Shown: piece by piece, positions 44,476 through 53,070 of the stretch
How positions within the stretch are numbered: the stretch's first letter is position 1
Layout: each line of letters begins with the position of its first letter
Source of the DNA: Pseudonocardia alaniniphila
GTDB taxonomy: Bacteria > Actinomycetota > Actinomycetes > Mycobacteriales > Pseudonocardiaceae
DNA: 64,000 bases
Assembly: GCF_022524485.1 (NCBI RefSeq)
Contig: NZ_JAKXMK010000010.1
Span: 62,001-126,000, forward strand
Reading direction: 5' to 3'
Notes under the pieces: model-generated
Told to the model about the DNA's origin: nothing
What the model saw: only the letters and a program-made list of their open reading frames with translations
Databases searched by the model: none
Position numbers and translations under genes: made by a program

Positions 44476-44589
44476 CCCAGGCGGCGCCCTCGCGGCGTTG
44501 TCGTCGGGCCCGATACAACAGCGGTATCGGCCCCTCCTCCGCCTTGCGATCGCCCGGGTGCGGGTGTCCCGCAAGGACACTGCACCTGG
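44476..44589. repeat. Structured dispersed repeat, copy 2
   Basis: Second copy of the 35075 element, same orientation. The main stem is gggcccgatac (44506-44516) with gtatcggcccc (44524-44534) around the identical loop aacagcg. Changes on the two arms largely compensate, leaving 10 of 11 pairs. The small hairpin gtgtcc-cgcaa-ggacac is at 44564-44580 and the outer arms ccaggcg/cacctgg at 44477/44583. It lies in the convergent gap between the LuxR gene and the ABC ATPase gene. Confidence 0.85.
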
Positions 44590-44627
44590 ATCACCGCTCG
44601 CTACGGGCGGAGTTGTTCAGCACCCTC

Positions 44628-45392
44628 CTACAGCACCTTCGACAGGAACGCCTGCGTGCGCTGGTGCCGCGGGTTGGTGAGTACCTGGCGCGGATCGCCT
44701 GCCTCGACGATGCGGCCCTCGTCCATGAACACCAGCGTGTCGCCGACCTCGCGGGCGAACCCCATCTCGTGGGTCACCACGACCATCGTCATGCCTTCGC
44801 GAGCCAGACCGCGCATCACGTCGAGCACCTCGCCGACGAGCTCGGGGTCCAGCGCCGAGGTGGGCTCGTCGAACAGCATGAGCCGGGGGTTCATCGCCAG
44901 CGCCCGCGCGATCGCCACCCGCTGCTGCTGCCCTCCCGAGAGCTGGGAGGGGTAGGAGTCGTACTTGTCCGAGAGGCCTACGCGATCCAGCAGCTCCATC
45001 GCGCGTGTCAGCGACCGCTTCTTCGGCTCCCGCCGGACCGTGCGCGGCGCCTCCACGACGTTCTCCAGCGCCGTCTTGTGCGGGAACAGGTTGAACCGCT
45101 GGAACACCATGCCGATGTCGCGCCGCTGCCGCGCGACCTCCGACTCGCGCAGCTCGTGGAGCTTTCCGCCGGACTCGCGGTAGCCGATGAGCTGGCCGCT
45201 CACCCGCATGGCGCCGGCGTCGATGCGTTCGAGGTGGTTGATGCAGCGCAGGAACGTGGACTTGCCCGACCCCGACGGGCCGATGATGCAGGCGACCTCG
45301 CCGGGCATGACGGTCATGTCGATGCCGCGGAGTACCTCGACGTGCCCGAAGCTCTTGTGGACCTCGGTCGCTTCGACCATGGGTGTGGTCAT
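44628..45392 (-). CDS. Polar amino-acid ABC transporter, ATP-binding protein (GlnQ type)
   Basis: 254-aa ABC ATPase: Walker [11 protein letters not shown]-loop [19 protein letters not shown] (typical of the amino-acid PAAT family), signature [15 protein letters not shown], Walker [15 protein letters not shown] and H-loop VVTHEMGFA. It drives import with the permease 4 nt upstream and the lipoprotein at 46603. Substrate specificity (polar amino acid such as glutamine, glutamate or a derivative) is only family-level. It is last of the minus-strand operon. Confidence 0.93.
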   Translation of the reverse strand: MTTPMVEATEVHKSFGHVEVLRGIDMTVMPGEVACIIGPSGSGKSTFLRCINHLERIDAGAMRVSGQLIGYRESGGKLHELRESEVARQRRDIGMVFQRFNLFPHKTALENVVEAPRTVRREPKKRSLTRAMELLDRVGLSDKYDSYPSQLSGGQQQRVAIARALAMNPRLMLFDEPTSALDPELVGEVLDVMRGLAREGMTMVVVTHEMGFAREVGDTLVFMDEGRIVEAGDPRQVLTNPRHQRTQAFLSKVL

Positions 45393-45396
45393 GTCG

Positions 45397-46311
45397 TCAC
45401 CGTGCCTGCTCGGGGGCCCGCCACGGCAACAGCCGTGAGCCCGTGGGTCCGAGGCTCGTGCCCCGCCCGTAGTGGCGCTCGATGAAGCCCTGCCCGATCG
45501 AGAGCACGGACGTCAGCGCCAGGTACCAGGCGGCGGCCACGATGAGCAGCGGGATCGTCTGGAAGTTGGTGGAGTAGATCCGCTGCACAGAGGTGAGGAG
45601 CTCGAAGTAGCCGATCACGACCACCAGCGAGGTGGTCTTCAGCATCGAGATGGTCTCGTTGCCGGTGGGCGGGATGATCACCCGCATGGCCTGGGGCAGC
45701 ACGATCCGCCGCAGCGTCTGCGCCCGGGACATGCCCAGCGCTCCCGCTGCCTCCGACTGGCCGTTGTCCACCGACTGCAGCCCGCCGCGCACGATCTCGG
45801 CCATGTAGGCCGCCTCGTTGAGACCCAGGCCGAGCAGGCACGCCGCGAACTGGTTGATCAGCTGGTTCGTGTCGAACGAGATGAACTCCGGGCCGAACGG
45901 GACGCCCAGTGCGAGCCGCGGGTAGAGCGCGGCCAGGAAGTTCCAGAACAGCAGCTGCGCGATCAGCGGCGTGCCGCGGAACAGCCAGATGTAGACGGCC
46001 GAGACGCTGGAGAGCACCGGGTTCGGCGACAGCCGCATGATCGCGAGCCCGATGCCGCCGACGATGCCGATCGCCATCGACAGCACGGTCAGCACGAGCG
46101 TGTTGCTCAGGCCGTTCAGCACCGGAGGGGAGAAGAGGTACTCACCGACCACCGGCCAGCGGAAGCCGGGGTTGGTGAGGATCGTGTTGACGAGCATCGC
46201 CGCGAGCACGGCCAGCACGGCGACCGCGAGCCATCGGCCGGGGTGCCGCACGGGCACGGCCTTGATCGGCGGCGGCCGCCGCGTCGTCTCCACGGGCGGG
46301 GAGGTGGTCAC
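45397..46311 (-). CDS. Polar amino-acid ABC transporter, permease
   Basis: 304-aa inner-membrane permease of the HisM/GlnP type. It has a long cytoplasmic N-tail, about six helices, and the EAA loop [24 protein letters not shown] which contacts the ATPase (quoted here in two parts: [17 protein letters not shown] and VLPQAMR). [12 protein letters not shown] is the conserved third-helix motif. The start is GTG 46311, only 8 nt from the end of the pseudogene remnant of the binding protein. Confidence 0.92.
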   Translation of the reverse strand: MTTSPPVETTRRPPPIKAVPVRHPGRWLAVAVLAVLAAMLVNTILTNPGFRWPVVGEYLFSPPVLNGLSNTLVLTVLSMAIGIVGGIGLAIMRLSPNPVLSSVSAVYIWLFRGTPLIAQLLFWNFLAALYPRLALGVPFGPEFISFDTNQLINQFAACLLGLGLNEAAYMAEIVRGGLQSVDNGQSEAAGALGMSRAQTLRRIVLPQAMRVIIPPTGNETISMLKTTSLVVVIGYFELLTSVQRIYSTNFQTIPLLIVAAAWYLALTSVLSIGQGFIERHYGRGTSLGPTGSRLLPWRAPEQAR

Positions 46312-46318
46312 TGCGAGA

Positions 46319-46587
46319 TCAGCTCCGGATCTCGGACGTGGATGTCGCGCCGTTGGCCACGTTCCACTTCTCGAGGATCGTCTTGTAGGTTCCGTCGGTC
46401 ATCGGGGACTTCACAGCCACCCTGCACGGCTCGGGCGAACTGCCAGTAGTTCTTGCAGGATGATGCCGTACGGCACTGCGTCCCCTGGGTCCCCCACCAC
46501 CCGACGGTGCCGCCAGGGGAACCGTGACGAACACAGTCGGTGACGAACGGGTGGCGTACACCTTGACCTCCGGTACCTAACGGGAGC
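46319..46587 (-). pseudogene. Collapsed duplicate of the ABC binding-protein gene
   Basis: The strand complementary to 46319-46500 reads as a decayed 3' end of the binding-protein gene at 46603. The last 26 codons are close to identical, including DGTYKTILEKWN; further in, small indels break the frame. From about 46525 to 46583 the sequence instead matches the 5' end and ribosome site of the same gene (47490-47541; compare gacctccggtacct in both). So the remnant is a whole second copy with its middle, about 700 bp, deleted. It lies between the intact binding protein and the permease. Confidence 0.85.
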
Positions 46588-46602
46588 CCCGCCGCCGCGA
46601 AT

Positions 46603-47517
46603 TCAGCTGCTGATCTCGGAAGTTGTGATCGCGCCGTTGGACACGTTCCACTTCTCGAGGATCGTCTTGTAGGTCCCGTCGGCCATCAGCGACTGCAGGG
46701 CACCCTGCACGGCCTGGGCGAACTGCCCCTGGTTCTTGCCCAGGATGATCCCGTAGGGCGCCGTGTCCCACGGCTCCCCGATCACCTCGACGGCCCCGCT
46801 GGTGGTGGTGACGGCGTAGGAGGCGACGGGCGAGTCGGCCAGCATCGCGGCGATGCGGTTCGACGTCAGCGCGAGTGTCACGTCGGTCTGCTGCTGCAGC
46901 TCGGTGACCTGGATCGCCGCCTTGCCCGCGTCGGTGCAGGCCTTGCTGCGAGCGGCGATGTCGTCAACCTGCACGGTGCCTGCCTGCACGCCGACCCCAC
47001 GGCCGCACAGGTTGTCGGCCGTGATGGCGTCCGGGTTACCGGCCTTCACCGCCAGGCTGGTGCCGGCCGAGAAGTAGCTGACCATGTCCACGGTCTGGAC
47101 GCGCTCGTCGTTGACCGTGAACGAGGACATGCCCAGCTCGTAGCGAGCACCTTCGATACCCGGGATGATCCCGGAGAACGCGCTGTTCTGGAATTCCGGA
47201 GTGAGCCCCAGCTTCTGGGCCACGGCCGTGCCGAGGTCCACGTCCATCCCGATGATGGTGGTGCCGTCCTGGGCGGTGAACTCGTTGGGCGGGTACGACG
47301 CATCCGTGCCGAACACGAGCTTGCCGTCGCTCGCGACCGAGGCCGGCACCATCGCCGCGAGCGCGTTGTCCTTCGGTGCGGCCGGGAGGGCCCCTGCGGT
47401 CGCCGAGTCGGGGGATGCGCCACCGCTGCCGTCCCCGGTGGCGCCGCAGCCGGCGAGGACTACTGTCAGCGCAGCAGCGGCGAGCACGGTCGGTAACGAA
47501 CGAGTGGTGACGTGCAC
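46603..47517 (-). CDS. Polar amino-acid ABC transporter, substrate-binding lipoprotein
   Basis: 304-aa periplasmic-type binding protein of the SBP_bac_3 family. A lipoprotein signal peptide ends with the lipobox L-A-G-C (Cys24). The mature part has SDGKLVFGTDASYPPNEFTA, IIGMDVDLGTAVAQKLGL and the closing LMADGTYKTILEKWN. The start is GTG 47517 with GGAGG 5 nt upstream; the longer frame has no signal. It captures a polar amino acid or related cation for the permease/ATPase pair. A truncated duplicate of this gene separates it from the permease. Confidence 0.92.
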   Translation of the reverse strand: MHVTTRSLPTVLAAAALTVVLAGCGATGDGSGGASPDSATAGALPAAPKDNALAAMVPASVASDGKLVFGTDASYPPNEFTAQDGTTIIGMDVDLGTAVAQKLGLTPEFQNSAFSGIIPGIEGARYELGMSSFTVNDERVQTVDMVSYFSAGTSLAVKAGNPDAITADNLCGRGVGVQAGTVQVDDIAARSKACTDAGKAAIQVTELQQQTDVTLALTSNRIAAMLADSPVASYAVTTTSGAVEVIGEPWDTAPYGIILGKNQGQFAQAVQGALQSLMADGTYKTILEKWNVSNGAITTSEISS

Positions 47518-47728
47518 GATGACCTCCGGTACCTGACGGGGAGCTACGCCGGGATGCTGCCATTTCACCCCCGTATGGGCACTCACGGATTGGTCACTGT
47601 TGTGTGACGTCACGCTCCGTGACGCCTTGAGGATGCCAGGTGAGCGACGGCGCTAGGCTGGGTACAAGGACAACAAGGACAGCGTCGACGCGCTGTCCGC
47701 GGTAGCACCACAACCACGGAGGAGCGCA

Positions 47729-48049
47729 ATGCCGCTGTTCAGAAAGCTGGCCACCCTGGCCACGGTCGCGGAGGTCGCGCGCCGTTACGCCAAGAGCAAC
47801 CCGGAGCAGGCGGCGAAGTTCGTCGACCAGGCCGCCCAGTTCGTCGACAAGCAGACGAAGGGCAAGTACTCGGGCCAGATCAGCGGCGTCGCCCAGAAGG
47901 CGAAGGGCCTTGCCGGCATCCGGCAGACCCCCGGTGCCGGCGGCAACGGGTACAACCCCGGTTACGAGCGCCCCGCGAACTTCAACCGGCCCCCCGGCAG
48001 CACCACGCCGCAGCCCGGCCAGTCGTACCCGGGAACACCGGAGCGCTGA
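47729..48049 (+). CDS. MT0933-like antitoxin-family small protein
   Basis: 106 aa. A helical N-terminal half, KFVDQAAQFVDKQTKGKYSGQI, resembles the MT0933/Rv0909-type family (DKAGDxVDxKTxGKY pattern). The C-terminal 40 residues are glycine/proline-rich and disordered. In mycobacteria this family includes the antitoxin Rv0909, but most actinobacterial members stand alone and are not antitoxins. No toxin partner is adjacent here. The ATG follows ggaggagcgca. A strong terminator follows 20 nt after the stop. Confidence 0.68.
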   Translation: MPLFRKLATLATVAEVARRYAKSNPEQAAKFVDQAAQFVDKQTKGKYSGQISGVAQKAKGLAGIRQTPGAGGNGYNPGYERPANFNRPPGSTTPQPGQSYPGTPER

Positions 48050-48069
48050 GCGCCGACTGCAGGTCCGAC

Positions 48070-48102
48070 AACGGCACGTCCCCGGCTGGGGGACGTGCCG
48101 TT
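48070..48102 (+). terminator. Strong intrinsic terminator
   Basis: A perfect 14-bp stem, aacggcacgtcccc (48070-48083) with its complement (48089-48102), closes on a 5-nt loop. It starts 20 nt after the stop of the small gene at 47729 and isolates it from the 2-oxoacid dehydrogenase operon. Confidence 0.85.
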
Positions 48103-48257
48103 CGTGCGTGCGGACGTTGCTCCCACGCGCTGGGTCGATCGTGCCAGGATTGCGCCAGCGCCCGGATGCGGCGCCCTCACCCGGGCGTCGGGTTCGAACA
48201 CGCGCCCGCCCCGTGCCGCCACGAGCGGTTGCGGGTCCCGAGCACGAGGAGGCAACC

Positions 48258-49505
48258 GTGACCGTCCCGCATGAGTGGGTACCGCCCGCCACCCTGGGCG
48301 CCGAGCAGCACCCGAGCCGCGAGCAGGTGCTGGCCGGCCTGAAGGGCACCGACGAGGGCGCCCCCGATCTCGTCCAGCTCCTGACGCCCGAGGGCGAGCG
48401 GGTGTCCGACTCCCGCTTCGACCGCTACGCCACCGACCTCGACGTCGCCGCCCTGCGTGGGCTCTACCGCGACATGGTGCTGGTGCGCCGCTTCGACCGC
48501 GAGGCCAACGCACTGCAGCGGCAGGGTCAGCTCGGCATCTGGGTGCCGCTGCTCGGGCAGGAGGCCGCGCAGATCGGCGCGGGTCGCGCATTGCAGCCCC
48601 AGGACATGGCGTTCCCGTCCTATCGGGAGCACGGGGTGGCCTGGACCAGGGGAATCGATCCCACCGAGCTGCTCGGGATCTTCCGCGGCACCGACCAGGG
48701 CGGCTGGGACCCGAAGGCCACCAGATTCCACCTCTACACGATCGTCATCGGCAACCAGTGCCTCAACGCCGCCGGCTACGCGATGGGCCAGCGGTTCGAG
48801 GGCCGGGTCGGCAACGCGGTCGGCGACGGGGCCGACGCGGGATCGGTCAACGAGGCCACGATCTGCTTCTTCGGCGACGGCGCCACGAGCCAGGGCGACG
48901 TCCACGAGGGTTTCGTGTGGGCCGCGGTCTACGACGCCCCGGTGGTCTTCTACTGCCAGAACAACCAGTGGGCGATCTCGGAGCCCACCGAGCGTCAGTC
49001 CAGGGTGCCGCTCTACAAGCGGGCCGGTGGGTACGGCTTCCCCGGTGTCCGGGTCGACGGCAACGACGTGCTCGCCTGCCTGGCCGTCACGCGCTGGGCG
49101 CTGGAGGAGTGCCGCAGTGGCAACGGGCCGGTGCTCATCGAGGCGTTCACCTACCGGATGGACGCGCACACCACGTCGGACGACCCATCGCGCTACCGGT
49201 TGGCCGACGAACTGGAGCTGTGGAAGCTCAAGGACCCGATCGAGCGGGTGCGGGTCAACCTGGTCCGCGAGCACGGCGTAGGGCAGGAGTTCTTCGCGGA
49301 GGTGCAGGCCGAGTCCGACGAGCTGGCCGCCCGGTTCCGCGAGTTCTGCCTACAGATGCCGCCGCCCGCTCCTGACCGGATGTTCTCCGAGGTCTATGCG
49401 GGAGGCTCGCCCACCGTCGACGCCCAGCGGGAGGAGTTCCTCGCCTACCACGAGTCGTTCGAGCCGGAGGGATCCCTTTCCGGCGCGAGCGGGGAAGGGG
49501 CCTGA
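48258..49505 (+). CDS. 2-oxoacid dehydrogenase E1 component, alpha subunit
   Basis: 415-aa TPP enzyme. The thiamine-diphosphate motif runs GDGATSQGDVHEG (206-218) to the paired Asn of YCQNNQWAIS (Asn235-236). ALQRQGQLGIWVPLLGQEAA and FPSYREHGVAWTRGI are typical of the PdhA/BkdA heterotetrameric E1. It decarboxylates a branched-chain 2-oxoacid or pyruvate and passes the acyl group to E2 lipoate. The GTG at 48258 has gaggagg upstream (48246-48252). The order E1 alpha-E1 beta-E2 is like mycobacterial bkdABC, so branched-chain oxoacids are the more likely substrates. Confidence 0.92.
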   Translation: MTVPHEWVPPATLGAEQHPSREQVLAGLKGTDEGAPDLVQLLTPEGERVSDSRFDRYATDLDVAALRGLYRDMVLVRRFDREANALQRQGQLGIWVPLLGQEAAQIGAGRALQPQDMAFPSYREHGVAWTRGIDPTELLGIFRGTDQGGWDPKATRFHLYTIVIGNQCLNAAGYAMGQRFEGRVGNAVGDGADAGSVNEATICFFGDGATSQGDVHEGFVWAAVYDAPVVFYCQNNQWAISEPTERQSRVPLYKRAGGYGFPGVRVDGNDVLACLAVTRWALEECRSGNGPVLIEAFTYRMDAHTTSDDPSRYRLADELELWKLKDPIERVRVNLVREHGVGQEFFAEVQAESDELAARFREFCLQMPPPAPDRMFSEVYAGGSPTVDAQREEFLAYHESFEPEGSLSGASGEGA

Positions 49506-49506
49506 G

Positions 49507-50481
49507 ATGACCGTTCTCACGTTGGCCAAGGCGCTGAACGACGGTCTGCGCGCGGCGATGGAGCGCGACCCGAAGGTTCTCGTGATGGGAGAGGACGTCG
49601 GCAAGCTGGGCGGCGTCTTCCGGGTCACCGACGGGCTGCAGAAGGACTTCGGCGAGCAGCGCGTACTCGACACGCCGCTGGCGGAGTCGGGGATCATCGG
49701 CACCGCCGTCGGCCTCGCGATCCGGGGTTTCCGGCCGGTGTGCGAGATCCAGTTCGACGGGTTCGTCTTCCCCGGGTTCGACCAGATCAGCTCCCAGCTC
49801 GCGAAGCTGCACTTCCGCTCGCAGGGAAAGGTGCGGATGCCGGTGGTCGTGCGCATCCCGTTCGGCGGCGGCATCGGTGCGGTCGAGCACCACAGTGAGT
49901 CGCCGGAGTCGTTCTTCGCCCACATCGCGGGACTGAAGGTCGTGGCGTGCTCCAACCCGGTGGACGCCTACTGGATGATCCAGCAGGCCATCGCCTCCGA
50001 CGACCCGATCATCTTCTTCGAGCCGAAGCGGCGGTACTGGGAGAAGGCCGAGGTCGATCTCGATGCCACGCCGATGCCACTCTTCGCGTCACGGGTCGCA
50101 CGTCCCGGTTCGACGCTGACGCTCGCGGGTTACGGCCCGGTGCTGCGCACGTGCCTGGAGGCCGCCACGGCCGCCGAGGCCGATGGCCATGACATCGAGG
50201 TGATCGACCTGCGCGCGCTGTCGCCGTTGGACCTCGGTCCTGTCGTCGAGTCCGTCCGCCGTACCGGGCGGCTGGTCGTCGTCTCCGAGGCTCCGTCGGA
50301 ATCCTCGATCACCGCCGAGGTGGCGGCGAGGGTGCAGGAGTTGTGCTTCCACTCCCTGGAGGCGCCCGTCATCCGGGTCGCGGGGTTCGACACCCCCTAT
50401 CCGCCGTCGAAGTGCGAGGAGGACTACCTCCCCGATCTCGACCGGGTGCTGGACGCCGTCGACCGCTCACTGGCCTGGTGA
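49507..50481 (+). CDS. 2-oxoacid dehydrogenase E1 component, beta subunit
   Basis: 324-aa transketolase-like beta subunit. It has the conserved LVMGEDVGKLGGVFRVTDGL, RVLDTPLAESGIIGTAVGLA, and C-terminal VIDLRALSPLDL and PYPPSKCEEDYLPDLDRV. It forms the alpha2beta2 E1 with the gene 1 nt upstream. The ATG at 49507 follows the E1 alpha stop directly, within gatgagatg-type spacing. Confidence 0.93.
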   Translation: MTVLTLAKALNDGLRAAMERDPKVLVMGEDVGKLGGVFRVTDGLQKDFGEQRVLDTPLAESGIIGTAVGLAIRGFRPVCEIQFDGFVFPGFDQISSQLAKLHFRSQGKVRMPVVVRIPFGGGIGAVEHHSESPESFFAHIAGLKVVACSNPVDAYWMIQQAIASDDPIIFFEPKRRYWEKAEVDLDATPMPLFASRVARPGSTLTLAGYGPVLRTCLEAATAAEADGHDIEVIDLRALSPLDLGPVVESVRRTGRLVVVSEAPSESSITAEVAARVQELCFHSLEAPVIRVAGFDTPYPPSKCEEDYLPDLDRVLDAVDRSLAW

Positions 50482-50486
50482 CGGGG

Positions 50487-51854
50487 ATGCGTCGTGAGTT
50501 CGCCATGCCGGACGTCGGCGAGGGGCTGACCGAGGCCGAGGTCGTCACCTGGCACGTCGCCCCCGGCGACACCGTCACCGTCAACCAGGTCATCGTGGAG
50601 ATCGAGACCGCCAAGGCCGCGGTCGAGCTGCCGAGCCCGTACGCCGGCACGGTGGGGGCGCTGCTGGTCGAGCCGGGCCAGACCGTCCCGGTCGGCGCCC
50701 CGATCATCGCGATCGAGACCGCCGAGGCAGCCGCTCCTGCCCCCGCCCCGGCGCCAGGCGACACCGCGGAGGCGGGCGCGAAGATCGGGGAGGCGGGAGC
50801 GGACGGCCGTATCGCCACGCTCGTCGGTTACGGCCCCCGGCAGGGCTCGGTCCAGCGCCGCCCCCGCCGCGCCCCCGCCTCCGCACACCCCGCACCCCCG
50901 AAGCCGGACGAACGGCGCGCCGGTCCGGACCTGCCGGGCGAGAGTGCCGTCGGTGCGGACGAGGGTGCGCGGAACGGGACGAGCGGGGGTCCGGTCCCGC
51001 TCGCCAAGCCTCCGGTCCGCAAGCTCGCGAAGGACCTCGGCGTGGACCTGCGATCCCTCGCCGGCACCGGTGCTGGTGGCGTGATCACGCGGGAGGACGT
51101 CACGGCCGCAGCCGGCGCGCCCGTCGCAGCCGCGTCCGCCCCCGCGCCCTCGGCCGGTGGGGTGCGGCGCGAGCCGATCCGCGGGGTCCGCAAGGCCACC
51201 GCGGCGGCCATGGTGAGCAGCGCATTCACCGCGCCGCACGTCACCGAGTTCCTGGCCGTCGACATCACCGAGACGATGGCCCTGCGCGACCGGCTGCGTG
51301 ACACGCGGGAGTACGCCGAGGTCAGGCTGACGCCGCTGGCGTTCGTCGCCAAGGCGGTGTGCCTCGCGGCCCGGCGTACCCCGGAGGTCAACGCGTCCTG
51401 GGACGAGGCGGCGGGCGAGATCGTCTACTACGACCGGGTGCAGCTCGGGATCGCGGCGGCCACCCCGCGGGGGCTGATCGTCCCCAAGGTGCGCGACGCC
51501 GACACGCTCACCCTGCGGGAGCTCGCCGCGGCGCTGGGCGAGCTCACCGCCACGGCACGGGCTGGCCGGACGCTCCCGGCCGACCTCGTCGGCGGCACCT
51601 TCACGATCACGAACGTGGGGGTCTTCGGCGTCGACACGGGCACCCCGATCCTGAACCCGGGTGAGGCGGCGATCCTCGCGGTGGGGGCCATCAAACCGAT
51701 GCCGTGGGTCGTCGACGGCGAACTGGCGGTCCGCACCGTCTGCCAGCTCGCGCTGTCGTTCGACCACCGACTGGTCGACGGCGAGCAGGGGTCGCGCTTC
51801 CTCGCCGACGTCGGCGCTCTGCTCACCGATCCGTCGCTCGCTCTCACCTGGTGA
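50487..51854 (+). CDS. Dihydrolipoamide acyltransferase (E2)
   Basis: 455 aa with three parts. A lipoyl domain (1-80) has the lipoylated Lys43 in ETAKA. An Ala/Pro linker and peripheral-subunit-binding domain follow near residues 175-210 (PPVRKLAKDLGVDLRSL, GAGGVITREDV). The catalytic domain carries H427-x3-D431-G in FDHRLVDGEQG. It transfers the acyl group from lipoyl-Lys to CoA. Start ATG 50487 has GGTGA 5 nt upstream; GTG 50478, overlapping the E1 beta stop, is the alternative. No E3 (lpd) gene follows, so E3 must come from elsewhere. Confidence 0.93.
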   Translation: MRREFAMPDVGEGLTEAEVVTWHVAPGDTVTVNQVIVEIETAKAAVELPSPYAGTVGALLVEPGQTVPVGAPIIAIETAEAAAPAPAPAPGDTAEAGAKIGEAGADGRIATLVGYGPRQGSVQRRPRRAPASAHPAPPKPDERRAGPDLPGESAVGADEGARNGTSGGPVPLAKPPVRKLAKDLGVDLRSLAGTGAGGVITREDVTAAAGAPVAAASAPAPSAGGVRREPIRGVRKATAAAMVSSAFTAPHVTEFLAVDITETMALRDRLRDTREYAEVRLTPLAFVAKAVCLAARRTPEVNASWDEAAGEIVYYDRVQLGIAAATPRGLIVPKVRDADTLTLRELAAALGELTATARAGRTLPADLVGGTFTITNVGVFGVDTGTPILNPGEAAILAVGAIKPMPWVVDGELAVRTVCQLALSFDHRLVDGEQGSRFLADVGALLTDPSLALTW

Positions 51855-51878
51855 ACGGCCGCCCGGCCAGGGCGGATG

Positions 51879-51896
51879 TTTCACTCGGGTGACCGA
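51879..51896. promoter_or_regulatory. TTTCACTC / GGGTGACCGA motif, copy B
   Basis: tttcactcgggtgaccga, 25 nt after the E2 stop and 38 nt before fxsA. It repeats, without the 4-nt spacer, the two words found at 32028-32049. tcactcgggtga is a near-palindrome, so this could be an operator for fxsA. Confidence 0.35.
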
Positions 51897-51933
51897 TCCG
51901 TGACCACGAGGTCGGGAGCACGGAGGCCATCTC

Positions 51934-52431
51934 GTGCGTTACTACGGTATGGCGTTCGTCCTCCTGTACCTCGTCGTCGAGATCGTTGCGCTCATCGCGC
52001 TGTGGTCGGTGATCGGGTTGGGCTGGACGCTGCTCGTCCTGGTGGCCGGATCGATCCTCGGTCTGTGGCTCGCCCGCCGGGAGGGACTGCGTGCGGCGCA
52101 GGCGATCGGTGACGCGATGGCCAACCGCAAGGTGCCCACGGCGGAAGTGACCGATGGGATGCTGGTCGCCGCGGGTGGTGTGCTGCTCTTCGTCCCGGGC
52201 CTGGTCACCGACGTGGCGGGGCTGCTGCTCCTGCTCCCGCCCACTAGATCACTCGTGCGCCGCAGGCTCGTGCTCGCCGCGGAGCGGCGCTCGCCGGGGC
52301 TGAAGACGGCGCGCATCCGCTCGCAGGGCACGGTCGTGGACGGCGACGTGGTCGAGGAGCCGCGTCCGTCCGACGGGCGGCTGGTGATCGAGGGCGGCAC
52401 GGTGCCGGCGCCGGGCGAGCCCCGGAGCTAG
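51934..52431 (+). CDS. fxsA: FxsA-family membrane protein
   Basis: 165 aa. Helices at about 4-24 and 27-45 (VVEIVALIALWSVIGLGWTL), the amphipathic LARREGLRAAQAIGDAMANR, a third helix (MLVAAGGVLLFVPGLVTDVAGLLLLLPPTR, about 75-105) and a cytoplasmic tail are the FxsA pattern. In E. coli FxsA (suppressor of F exclusion of phage T7) is a membrane protein of unclear housekeeping role. GTG start with cggagg upstream (51919-51924). The end overlaps the convergent gene by 4 nt. Confidence 0.85.
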   Translation: MRYYGMAFVLLYLVVEIVALIALWSVIGLGWTLLVLVAGSILGLWLARREGLRAAQAIGDAMANRKVPTAEVTDGMLVAAGGVLLFVPGLVTDVAGLLLLLPPTRSLVRRRLVLAAERRSPGLKTARIRSQGTVVDGDVVEEPRPSDGRLVIEGGTVPAPGEPRS

Positions 52432-53000
52432 GCGCGGCCGCTCCACTCCGGCTCGACCCTCGCCCAGCCGGTCTCCCAGTCCTCGGCGTCGATGGCGTCG
52501 AGCCGCGACCGGCACAGCGACACCGCGAGGGCGAGCACCGCCCAGCAGGCGAGCAGGGTGCTGAGCCCGGCCACCAGCCCGGCGCGGAGGGGGTCGGCAG
52601 CGCCGACGCGGGCGTCCACCACGCTGCCACCGGCGTCCACCGCGACGGGCACGTGATCGCCCTTGGCGAGCCCGGCCACCACCGGCAGCTGTCCGGTGTG
52701 CTGGGTGCCGCCCGGCGCCGTCCAGCGCGCCCGGGTGGTCAGGGCGGAGTTCAGCATCGCCACCTCGGGCAGCGGCGACGGCTCGAGCAGTTCCGCCGTC
52801 ACGAGCGTGGTGCCCGGCGCGGGGGCCGGAACCACCTGTTGCGCTGCGGCGGCGCCGCCGACCAGCACGGCCACGGCGATCGCCAGCAGCCCCAGCACGA
52901 GCTGTGCATGGCGCAGCGATCGGCGTCCACGGTCGGTGGCACGGAAGAGTGATGGTTCCTGATCGTCGTCACGCGGCGTGGGGACATCCACGCGCGACAT
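52428..53000 (-). CDS. Rv1733c-family two-helix membrane protein
   Basis: 190 aa. An N-terminal cytoplasmic stretch is followed by helix 1 (VLGLLAIAVAVLVGGAAAA). An external domain of about 85 residues contains VVPAPAPGTTLVTAELLEPS and ARWTAPGGTQHTGQLPV. Helix 2 (ALVAGLSTLLACWAVLALAV type) and a short tail follow. This is the architecture of the mycobacterial Rv1733c family, known as dormancy-associated in M. tuberculosis. Function unknown. Confidence 0.75.
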   Translation of the reverse strand: MSRVDVPTPRDDDQEPSLFRATDRGRRSLRHAQLVLGLLAIAVAVLVGGAAAAQQVVPAPAPGTTLVTAELLEPSPLPEVAMLNSALTTRARWTAPGGTQHTGQLPVVAGLAKGDHVPVAVDAGGSVVDARVGAADPLRAGLVAGLSTLLACWAVLALAVSLCRSRLDAIDAEDWETGWARVEPEWSGRA

Positions 53001-53070
53001 TGTCGGTTATGCACCCGATCAGCCGCAGCCACCACCCTGTCGTGTTGCGCTGAGGGGTCGACCGGGCACG

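Noticed and set aside
47729..48049. Toxin-antitoxin pair
   Set aside because: The MT0933-like protein has no adjacent toxin gene; the following genes are a 2-oxoacid dehydrogenase operon behind a strong terminator.
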